Of a stretch of DNA of 42,396 nucleotides, positions 16,952-28,900 are shown piece by piece (position 1 is the stretch's first letter; each line of letters begins with the position of its first letter). Source of the DNA: Spirochaetota bacterium. GTDB lineage: Bacteria; Spirochaetota; UBA4802; UBA5550. The stretch lies in NCBI GenBank assembly GCA_003246895.1, contig QKCL01000056.1, forward strand, positions 1 to 42,396, in the 5' to 3' direction. The notes beneath the pieces are model-generated. The model was not told the origin of the DNA, searched no databases, and saw nothing but the letters and a program-made list of their open reading frames with translations. Both the position numbers and the translations under genes were made by a program.

Positions 16952-19900
16952 TTATTTGAGAAGTTTGTCTTTTATCTGAAATTCAGGAGCAACCTTGTCA
17001 ACCTTGACCATTTCAAATCTGTCAATGCTGATGTAGAGGTTTCCGTCCATATCTACGAGTTTCAGTGCATATGTGTTAGTGTCTGCACCGCGCTCGATCT
17101 TTTCAGTGAAGCAGTAGAATTCTTTATCTCTCTTGACCTCACTATAGAACTTCATTCCAGAAATTGTGTAGGGAAGAACAATCTCCGAAGTGTCCACCAT
17201 TTCATAAACTCCGCCGGTCTGGAACATTGAGTCTACTATGATACAGTTTGTCACAAAGTTCGGATCAGTCATTCCCTTGAAGAATTCATGGCTCCCTGAC
17301 TGTCTCATCTTTGTCACAAGCACGTCCTTGTCAAATGATAGGACATCTTCAATGGTTCTGAACGAATTATCCATGAATAGCTTGTGCGGATGATATATGA
17401 GCTCCTGAACATCCCCTTTAACTTCAATGTTTTTGAATTCAGGAATAGTAACTTTCGGCATAGCCTCGTATTTATCAGAGAAACCGTATGTTCCTTCATA
17501 GTGAAGGGTAGGATCTCCCATAACCATTCCTTTAGGATTTTTGAACTGTGAAATGATGTTACACTTAACCGTGCTTCCGTCAACTTTTACAGCACCGATT
17601 TCAAGTTCTTTAGGTCTTCCCTTGAGAATCTTGATTCCGTAAGGAATTCTGAAACCGTCAAGTGAAGTAATCACCTTTCCTTTACCCATGAGAACAGTTG
17701 CAGCTTCCGCCATTGTCTCAATACCTGTTGATCCAAGGAAGATAGGCACATCGAATCTGGCATGGTCATAGAGGAAGAGGTCTTTCTTCAGATCGAGTAC
17801 TCTCGTAAATGACATTGATTTGTCATCCTGTTTAAGTACAGGCCCAAGGAAAGGAGTTTCTTCATTTATGTCAGAGTCTCCGGGGAAGATGTTATCAGGG
17901 TCAAATGATTCTGTGATCCCTGTGAATATCATCTCAGGAGTTTCGCTGTCTCTAAGGTCATCGATGAAGTACTTGATACCTCTGTCAAGAGGAAGAAATT
18001 CAAGACCTCTCTCCTCGAGAACCTTTTTAACTGTTTCATTTGTTGCCATTCCAGCTCCGGCCCATGCTGTCCATGCATAAACTTTGTAGGCTCTGTCTTT
18101 GTGTGCAAGTTTTTCTTTAAGGAGAACCTTGCCGATGAAGTCGTTTGCACATGTATAGCCGATCTGGGCCTCATTACCGAATCTTGCAGTAACAGATGAG
18201 AAGGTAAGGAAGTATTTGTAATCCTTGTCTTTAAGTGCATCAAGGATGTTGTAAATTCCGTATACCTTTGTGTTAAACTCCCTGTTGAATGAATCAAGAG
18301 TCTTCTTCGGAAGAATCTGGCTCAGTTCAACACCCGCAGCGTGAAGGACACCATCTATCTTGTCATATTTGCTCAGGGCATCGCTTATTACTTTAGTGTC
18401 TGATACATCTGTAGCGTGATAGTAAACAGTTGCCTTTGTTTCAAGGTGCTTAACGTTTTCTATTTTCTGCTTAAGCATCATTCTGTATCCAACAGCGTTT
18501 TTGATTTCAAGAGGTTTTGCTCCTGTCATCTTTTCTTTCAGTGAAGCAAGAATCTGGGCTTCTGTTACTCCCGGAGCCTTGAATTCCTCTTCAAGTGTCG
18601 AAAGGTCGCTGTAGTCAAGAATTATAAGCTTAAGGTCCTTATAAGTATTACAAACTTCGTTCATGATTTCGAAGGTAATACCTCCGCCGCCGCCGGAAAC
18701 AACGATTGTGTCTCCGTCTTTTACGAAGCTTCCAGTCTCTTTGTTAGGCTCAATCTTCAGGTTGAGAGTATATTTCTCTCCTTCAGATGTGATACCAGTT
18801 TCAACTCTTCTGTCTCCGGATAGAAGTTCTGTTACATATGCTTTCGCAATTGCATCAGCATTATCTTTGGGCTTGTTCCAGTTGAAGTCCACAATCTTCA
18901 CAAGTGCATCTCTCAGCTCCTTGTTTACAGTCTTCATCATTCCTGAAAGACCTGCAAATACCGGAGTAATCTTGAGTTTTGCATTGTCACTGTACGGGAA
19001 TACAACCGAATCAAAAGACATTGACGTGATGATACTGTCTTTTGTCTTAACGTTTTCAAAGAGTGTGTTTATCATTATGAACATTGTCTTAACATAACGG
19101 TCAAGTGTTTTGAAATCGTTATCCTTGCCGCCGAAGTACATGTTAAGAGGTTCAAGGTGAAGTATACTGTTTATTGATGAATCTTTAGCAACAGCATCTT
19201 TCATCGCCTTTTCTACTGCGTCCATGTCTGTCAGGTCTGCAACAATGTCAGATCCCTTTTCTCCGACTGTTATTACCTTACCGTTAAGAGATTTGATCTC
19301 TTTAATAATCTTCTCTGCGAAACCATTTTTGTCTTTTGTTGCAATGAATGTTTTTCCTGAGAAATCACCGATTGCCTTGCCTATAGCTGTTTTCTTAACA
19401 CCAACTGTAAGCCTTTTTACTCTCTCTTCTTCTGCCGGTGCTGCAGCAGCTGCAGGAGCAGGAGTCGACACAGCCGTTTCTGCAGGAGCCGATGGGGCAG
19501 GGGCAGCAGTTGTGTTTGAAGCAATGTATCCGGCAAGTTTAGCAATTGTGTTCATTTCTGAAAGCTGGAGGTCTTCCGGTACATCAATACCGAAGTTTCC
19601 TGCAACCTTTCCGAAGATTTCGACCTGTTTAACAGTGTCGATTCCAAGATCAGCCTCAAGGTCAAGGTTTTCATCTAGCATGTCAGTAGTGTATCCTGTG
19701 AGCTCTGAGATGATCTCCTTCACTTTAGGAATCATGGAAGCAGGGCTTGCAGCCTGAACAGCAGCCGGTGCAGCTGAAGCCTGAGCTGGAGCGGCAGAGA
19801 CTGTTGTATTTGCGGCAATGTATCCGGCTAGTTTAGCAATTGTGTTCATTTCTGAAAGCTGGAGGTCTTCCGGTACATCAATACCGAAGTTTCCTGCAAC

Positions 19901-22900
19901 CTTTCCGAAGATTTCGACCTGTTTAACAGTGTCGATTCCAAGATCAGCCTCAAGGTCAAGGTTTTCATCGAGCATGTCGGTAGTGTATCCTGTGAGCTCT
20001 GAGATGATCTCCTTCACTTTAGGAATCATGGAAGCAGGGCTTGCGGCCTGAGCAGCAGCCGGTGCAGCTGAAGTCTGAGCAGGAGCTGCAGCGACAGTAG
20101 TGTTCGCGGCAATGAATTCAGCAAGTTTGGCGATTGTATTCATCTGTGAAAGCTGGAGGTCTTCGGGAACATCCATTCCGAAGTTTCCTGCAACCTTTCC
20201 GAAGATCTCAACCTGTTTGACAGTGTCAATGCCAAGGTCTGCCTCAAGGTCCAGGTTTTCATCGAGCATATCAGTAGTGTATCCTGTGAGCTCTGAGATG
20301 ATCTCCTTAACTTTTGGAACCATGGATGCAGGGCTTGCGGCCTGAACAGCAGCCGGTGCAGCTGAAGCCTGAGCAGGAGCGGCTGCGACTGTTGTATTTG
20401 CAGCGATGAATTCAGCAAGTTTGGCGATTGTGTTCATCTGTGAAAGCTGGAGGTCTTCGGGAACATCCATTCCGAAGTTACCGGCAACTTTTCCGAAAAT
20501 CTCCACCTGCTTGACAGTGTCTATTCCAAGATCAGCCTCAAGGTCAAGGTTTTCATCTAGCATGTCAGTAGTGTATCCTGTGAGCTCAGCAATGATCTCC
20601 TTAACTTTTGGAACCATGGAAGCAGGGCTTGCGGCCTGAACAGCAGCCGGTGCAGCTGCAGCCTGAGCAGGAGCGGTTGCGACTGTTGTGTTCGCGGCAA
20701 TGTATTCACCGAGTTTTGCAATTGTGTTCATTTCGGAGAGTTTCAGGTCTTCAGGAACAGCTACGCCGAAGTTACCGGCAACTTTTCCGAATATCTCCAC
20801 CTGCTTGACGGTGTCGATACCAAGGTCAGCCTCAAGGTCCAGGTTTTCATCGAGCATGTCAGTAGTGTATCCTGTGAGCTCAGCAATGATCTCCTTAACT
20901 TTTGGAATCATGGACGCAGGGCTTGCGGACTGAACAGCAGCCGGTGCAGCTGAAGCCTGAGCAGGAGCGGCTGCGACTGTTGTGTTCGCGGCAATGTATT
21001 CACCGAGTTTTGCAATTGTGTTCATTTCGGAGAGTTTCAGGTCTTCAGGAACAGCTACGCCGAAGTTACCGGCAACTTTTCCGAAAATCTCCACCTGCTT
21101 AACAGTGTCTATTCCAAGATCAGCCTCAAGGTCCAGGTTTTCATCTAGCATGTCAGTAGTGTATCCTGTGAGCTCAGCAATGATCTCCTTAACTTTTGGA
21201 ACCATTGATGCAGGGCTTGCGGCCTGAACAGCAGCCGGTGCAGCTGAAGCATGTACAGGAGCCGGCTGAACTGCAGGTGTACCCGGTTCTGCATCTATGC
21301 AGAGTGTATTGTTTCTTATTACAAGCTGCGGATTCTCCTTGTGTGCGATTCTCTGGAGCCAGCTGTAATATTTTGTATTGTTGCTTGTTGAATTCTCCTG
21401 GAGTCTTCTGATGAAGAGCATTCCGAAGTGAGATCCGAATCCGGCAGCAAAATGGAGTCCATACTCATAGTCTCCGCCTGTACCGCGATTGAATTTCAGG
21501 TCTGCAAATTCATCTGGGATCTCTCTCAGGTTTGCAATTGGAGGAGCCTGTTTCATCTGAAGGGCCTTAACCATTACCGGGTCTTCAATACCTGCACCAA
21601 GTGTATGGCCTGTGTAACCCTTTGTATTTGTAATAGTGATGTCTCTGTACTCGCCAGGGAATGTCTTCTTAAGAGCTTTCACTTCAGAGTCTGCACTTCC
21701 TCCCCTTGCCGGAGTATATGTCTCGTGAGACATGAAGAGTAGTTTCTTTGTGTACTGGCTTCTGTCAAGGTTGTGACGTTTTTCAGCCTTTCTGATGAAG
21801 TCGATCATAATATCAGAGACATGATCTACGTCAATTTTTGTGGGGTGGAATGCACTGTTTCCAATAAATGTACCCAGAATTTCAGCCTGTCCGTTCATAC
21901 CCCTGTCGTTAATTACGTCAGATCTTTCAATAACCATACCCACTGCACCGGCACCGATAATCATACCGTTTCTGTTTTTGTCAAATGGCAGTGCCGCTTC
22001 GGTTACAACCTTTTTAATAGTTGCAGCACCCACAGAAAGGAATCCTGAACCTACCCATGGAGTCTTGTACTTGGAAGTAGCAGATTCAGCACCGATGATG
22101 ATAACACGTTCACATCTGCCGGTTCTGATCCAGTCTTCAGCCATGCCCACTGCATGTGTAGTAGAAGCGCATGCACCCATTATCTGTGTAGCAGGGCCTT
22201 TAGCCTTGATTAACTGTGCAAACTGCGGAGCTCCTATCTGTGAAATATTAGTCACAAAGGATCTGTCGAATTTGAATTCCCTGTACTCCTGTTTTCTTTC
22301 CTTGATTTTGAAGAACCATTCTGTGATTTTTTCCTTAACAGCCTTGTCTTTTACAGACTCAAGAATGGCGTAGTAGACATCTTCAATTTCTTCATATGGA
22401 TTTACAAAGAATTTGTTATAGTAGAATTTGTTCATCTTGGAAATCAGTGTTTCCCATCCGGAGAAGAGTGATGTAAAGATTACACCGGTTGTATTCTGCA
22501 TCTCTTCAGGGAGGCTGAATCCGTCAGGAATCTTTTTGCCGGTTGATGTTGTCTTGTAGCTGAGAACAAGAGGAATATTTGCATCCTTAAGTGCTTCGAT
22601 ACCCGCTGCAATACCAAGAGAAATGTCCAGGTCCAGTTGAGCATCAATATCATACTCGTTCTTTAGGTTGAAGTGGCCAAGTCTTCCGGCAAGCTGAATG
22701 ACCTCGTCCTTATCTGTGATTTCAACAAACTGGGCAGAACCGTCCGGTTTTTTGAATACCTTTGTGATATTCATGGCCACCATTCTTTCCTTGTCCTCTT
22801 CTGTTAGAGGCTCAATCATGTTTGTTCCGCCGATGATTTTGTCGAAGTTGGAAGCATCGAATACCTTGTTTGCAGTACCCGGAAGTCCGATTGCAGTACC

Positions 22901-25900
22901 TGCAATGACTACTTTTTCAGTTGAGAAGTTGAAGTCCTCAAGAGCTTTGAGTGCTTTTTCTCTCTTCTCCTTCTGATATTCCTTGAAAAGTATTTCCTTT
23001 ATTTTGTCATCGTTACTGTTCAGAAAGTCCTGGAATCCTCTGTCATCAGACTGCGCTGAAATTGAAACAGAAGCATCAGCCTGTTTTGCAGCAGCTGCAG
23101 GTGCCGCATGAACCGGTACTGCTACAGGTACAGACTGTTTCACTGCAGGAGCTGCAGCGGTTTGTACCTGGCCTGCTGCCTGAATTCTTCCCTTTGATGC
23201 AAGGTAGTCAAGGAATGCCTGAAGTGATTCCTTCTGACCCTTTTTAGGTTCCTGGGAAGCCATTGCTGTAACTTCATTGATGTCTATCTTTCCAAGGAGG
23301 TTAGCAAGGAGTTTCTGAGGTCCCACCTCAATGTATTCCCGTACTCCCGCCTTATCAAGGAACTTGATTGATTTGATAAATTCAACAGGCAGAGTAAGCT
23401 GCTTTGTAAGGAGTTCCTTGATCTTCGCCTCATCCTGCGGATATGGTGTTGCAGTAACGTTTGAGATTACCTTTGTATAATCCACATTGTTGAATTTCAG
23501 AGTTTTGAGGAACTCATGGAATTTCTTTGATGCTTCCTCAAGGAGCGGTGTATGGAATGCACCTGACAGAGGAAGTTTTCTGAAGGAGATATCCTTACTG
23601 GTCAGGTACTCGCAGAACTGATTGATTTCAGCTGATTTTCCTGAAATTGCAGTCTGGCTTTCGCTGTTTTTGTTTGCCACCCAGACTCCTGAAATTCCGG
23701 ATTCCTTTATTATGCTGTTTGACTCATCTGCACTTTTGAATATTACCATTATCTGGCCCGGAATCCTGTCGAAGTCCTCCTTCATGAGCTCTGAACGTCT
23801 GATGATGAGTCTCAGTGTGTCCTCGAAGCTTAGTATTCCTGCACAGAAGAGGGCAGAACACTCTCCAAGGCTGTGACCAATAAAGTAATCAGGATCCTTA
23901 AATCCCTGTCTTTTTATTATTTCGTAAATAACTGCAGAGGCAAGGTATATTGCCGGCTGTGTGTTCTCTGTGAGATTGAGTTTCTTGTCCTGGTTGAACA
24001 TTATTTCAAGAAGAGAATATCCTCTCATCTCCCTGAATACTTTTTCACCCCTGTCAAAGTATTCCTTAACAAGTGCGTTTGAGTTATAGAGATCCTGCAT
24101 CATGTATGGGTACTGTGCACCCTGGCCTGTTACAAGAACTGCAAATGTTCCGGGCTTTGGATTTGCGACCTCTTCAGTAAAATCGCGTAGGTCATCAGCG
24201 GATTGAAGCTGTACATTTCCGATCCATTCAGGAAGTGTACTTATGGTCGCGTGACCTGCAGTTCCGCCGAGTCCTGCAAAGTTTATTCCCAGATGCATTG
24301 AACCCTTGGCTTTTGAAACAGCTTCCTTAAGCGGTGCAATCTTTGAATCCTTGCCTATGATGGAAGTCTTTTCATCATAGCTGAAGTTCGGAAGAATGGT
24401 TCTGTTTTTGCTCATGAGAATGAGTTTTGTAAGGGCAACAGACGGGTTTGCAGACCTGAAGTAGCCGGTTTCGCTCTTTATATTGCCTGCATGCACAGAC
24501 TGGCTGAAACTCTGGTCAATTGCGTCCCTTTCCCAGCTGTCAACGAGAGGGTGAGATGCTGCAAAAAGGTCAACATATTCGATGCTGTCTTTTCTTACGG
24601 GTATTTTGCTGTAATGCTTTTTAATTACCTTGCTCAGTGATGATGTTGTGGGGCTCAGAATGTTTTCATTTGCATAGTTGGAGAATGTTGCGCCGTTGAG
24701 CTCAGCCATAACATTCATTTTGTTTTCACGTGCCTGTTTGTATGTTGTGAGAACCAGTATGGCGCATCCTTCACTCATTACAAGTCCCTGTGCATCCTTG
24801 TCGAAGAACTTGTTATCTCCGCCGGGATTCAGAACCTTGATTCTGTCGTATGCCTTGAGTCTTGCAGGGCTCAGGTTCGTGTCAACACCGCCGCATAGAA
24901 TAAAATCTGAATGGCCGCATTTAAGCTCCTTCATGGCAAGAAAAACCGCTACACCCGATGAAGCGCATTCAGCCTCAACGGTATAGTTCAGTGCATTGAG
25001 GTTGTAGAAGTTGGCCATCCTTCCTGTTACAATGTTGGTTAGAAGTCCCGGAGTTGTATCCTCGTTGTTTTTCGGATATCTCGCCCTGATCTGTTCTTCA
25101 AGTTTTGCAGAAATTGTATCTGCCAGAGTCTTGTCGACACCCTCTGTTGAATTAATGATCTTTCTTAGATAGGGAGTTCTGACCCTGAAAATATTTTCAT
25201 AGTGTTTTTCACTTGTTGTGGTACCCACGATTGCTCCTATTCGGTTACCGTTTTGAGTGAGAAGATCCTTTATGCCTGCCTGTTCAATTGCCTGCTTCGA
25301 TGCCTCAAGTGCAAAAATCTGGTTTCTGTCAATAGACATGGCAGCTGCAGGAGGTATTCTGTACTGCAGGTTGTTGAATGTAAAGTCATGGAGAATGCCT
25401 GACTTTATTTTGGGCAGTTTAAATGCCGGATCTTTTTCATTTATATATGATTCTATATGGAATCTGGATTCAGGGATTTCTGAAATGACACTTTTTCCAT
25501 TTTTGATATTATTCCAGAATTCATCAATGGAAGTTGCACCTGGCAGCATTACTCCAAGACCGGCCACAACTATTCGGTTATCATTGAAGTTGTAGTTCAG
25601 ATCGCTGAAAATTTTTCTCTGAAGAGGTTTATAGCTTTCAGGACTGTAATCGGAAAGCACCAGGTGATAGTTTATTCCACCGAATCCGAATGAACTGATT
25701 GCGGCATATCTTGCCTTTCCGCTTTCTTTCTGCCACTCTGCAGCATCTGCTATTACACCGATTGATGTGCCGTCAAAGTTGAATCTCGGCGAAAGTTTGG
25801 CAAACTGTCCGTTTGGAGGAAGTGTTTTCTTGTCAAGAGCCATTGTGGCTTTGATGAAACCTGCCATACCTGCTCCGCCAAGGAGGTGACCGATTTGTGA

Positions 25901-28900
25901 TTTTACGGAACTTACACCGATTTTTGCCTTGCTCTTGCCGTAGAACTTTTTAATTGTTTCAACTTCAGCATAGTCTCCCATGAGTGTTGAAGTTCCATGA
26001 GCTTCAATGTATTCAATTTCGTCAGGACTTACTTTGTCCTTCATGTTTTCATATGCACGCTGGAGAGCTGTCATCTGACCTTCAGATTTTGGAGCAGCAA
26101 TTGCCTTTCCCTTTCCGTCAGAACTTGCTCCGACACCTTTTATGATTGCATGAATTTTATCTCCATCTCTAAGAGCATCCTTGACTCTTTTCAGAACAAC
26201 AGCTCCTGCACCTTCACCAAGGACAAAACCTCCTGCGCGTTCATCGAAGGGGAATGAACCATCAGCTGACAGTGCACCCATGCTTGCAAAACCAATGAAC
26301 GTCTCAGGACTCATGAGACTCTGAAGACCCCCTGTTACAACCATGTCCGCTTCACCCATGAGAAGGTCAATTACGGCATTGTCTACAGCTGTAAATGAAG
26401 TAGCGCATGCCGCATCCACTGTATAGGCTGCACCGTGTGCACCAATATGTTTTGCAATACGTGCTGCTTCGACGTTAATTGCCGCAGCGTCGGGATGTTT
26501 AGGCTCAGGCGCATTTGCAAGTGTGTTTTTCAGGTTTTCGAGAATTTTGTTTTTGTCATCTTCTGAAAGATTTTTGAATTCTTCAACCTGATCAAGATAA
26601 TGCTTCATTTCGGGATAGTAGTATTTTAAAATCAGGTCATCACTCAGTTCATTGCTGAGGCAGCTTCCAATAATAACAGATGTCCTGTTTCCCGGGATCA
26701 TCTTTTCGTCTTTATTGTATCCGGCATTTTCAACAGCCTGTACTGCTGCTTCAAGAATCATCTTCTGGCTTCTTGACATTACCAGAGATTCCTCTTTTTT
26801 ATATCCGAATTTTTTGAAATCGAACTTGTAGTCTTTAATTGTTGCTGAAATTTCAGTGTATGATTTATCTTCTGCTTTCTTGTCCTTGTCAAAGTAAAGA
26901 GAACTGTCAAATCTGTCCTGGGGAACAACATCTATTGAGTACTTTTTATCAAGGATGTTGTTCCAGAAAGTGTCAGTATCAGGAGCATCGGGATATACAC
27001 AGCCGATACCGATTATTGCTACTTCATCATTCATCTCGCATTGAGGAGAGGTGAATACTTCAAGTTCGTTCAGCTTTCTGTGCAGTTCAGCTTTGAGGTC
27101 GATTATTTTTGAATGTATATCTTTTATGGTAATTACTTCGTTGTGAAATGCTATGGAGTCACCGGTCATGTAGTTTCCGCGCTGGAACTGTTCCTCATTA
27201 TTGAGTTTCTGAAGGGTTATATTGCCGTCTTCACCTTTCACAGGGGTAAATCCCTTTCCTGCAATCAGAAGCGCACCGATGTTGTTCTTCTCAAATGCCT
27301 CTTTTCTGTCTTTCAGAGACATTCCCTGCTTTATTCTTTCCTGCTCTTCCTGAATTGTCCTCAGAGAGAAAGGTGATTCAATAGTTCTGGAGGAGAGGCC
27401 CACAGAGTTACCCATTACAGTTGTTGTTGTAGGTTTCAGCATTACGTCCCTGTAAAGCTTCTGAATAGCCCCTGTCTCAACAATTTCTTCTGTAAACAGA
27501 TATGGAGTTCCAAGCTGAACACCTATCTTCATTCCCTTGCTTGCAAGGATTGATGTCATACCTGAAATAAAGTGAGATGAGTGGCATGAAGAAATTCCCC
27601 CTGCAAAGATCATGGTATGACAGCTCAGGTTATCCTGACCAAGACTCATGAATGCCTCAATAGCCTTTTCCCATAGAACCATGCTTGTGAGAGTACCGAT
27701 GTGACCGCCTGCTTCATTACCTTCGAAGATAAATCTTGTACAGCTGTTCTTTATGGCGTTTTCAAGCATCTGTATTGAAGGAGTATGGAGATATGTCTTT
27801 ACTCCATTTTTTTCCAGCTCATTTACCTGTGCAGGAATACCTCCGGCAAAGAGGGCAAATGGGGCCTTATATTTTTTTGCAAGGTCAATGTGTTCCTTTG
27901 CGCACTTGTTGAATGCTTCAATCCCCACAAGTCCGGCGCCGAATCTTGAAACTTTTTCAGATCCCTTTTTTAGAATGTCCTCTGCGAGGTGAGTTGGAAG
28001 GCTGCCCAGTGCAAAGAAGGGGAGGGCTCCCTGTTCATTTACAAGTTTAGCAAATTCCGCAGTATCACTTACATTAGCCATGGGACCCTGAATTATCGGG
28101 TATTTTGTACCATGTTCAAGAGCCAGGGCTGTATCAGCCTTCATGGGATCAAATTCATCAACGGCGGCAATATATGAACCAACATTTGCAAAGAGTTCAT
28201 TTATCATGCCCTTTACTGTAGAGGAATGCCTTGCAAAGTGTTTAGCAAAAATACCGTCCTGTCCCATGTATACAAGGGCCTGAAGGGCCTGAACGGAACT
28301 GTCATTTACAAAGTTGATATTCTTTTTTATTTCATCATAGAGCTTCTTGTCTGATGCTTCACTTTTATCGAGGCCCGCCTCAGTTTCTTTCAGGTCCTTG
28401 ATAATTTTAGTGCCGAGTTTTTTGAAGAAGCTGTAGCTTACTCCCATGTATCTGCCGACAATCGCTGAATCTCCTTCATCGAGAGTCCTGATGAGAGCCT
28501 TGAAGTTATCCGTCACTGGACAGTCATCTGCCAGATAGAGCTGGTTATCAAGGACGATACCTGACGCACCTGCAGCAAACATACCGGCAGATGTATGCAT
28601 TCCCACACCGCCGTGTACAAAAACAGGCAGATCCGACTCTTTGAGGTACCACTGCATGAGGACAAATGAGGTAATGTTTGAAACCTTTCCCGGTCCCTCA
28701 ATACCCTTGACTATAATCGCATCGGGAGAGAGCTTCTCGATCTTTTCCAGTATGCCGACATCAGTAGCTTCTATAAAGAGTTTTGCATCACCGCTGTGTA
28801 CTGATACATTGTCAAGTTCTTCAGGATAAAAGTATGTAAGTATAATGGCATTAAGATTTACTGCTGGGTTTTCCTTTATGTAACTGAGTATCTCTCCGTT

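Noticed and set aside
19493-21211. Possible CRISPR or mobile repeat array
   Set aside because: The 294-bp period is in frame, every unit encodes an ACP plus linker, and there are no short repeats with unique spacers.
19224-21227. Series of similar plus-strand reading frames across the ACP array
   Set aside because: They are antisense shadows of the 294-bp repeats: serine-rich, no ribosome-binding sites, and they recur only because the coding strand repeats.
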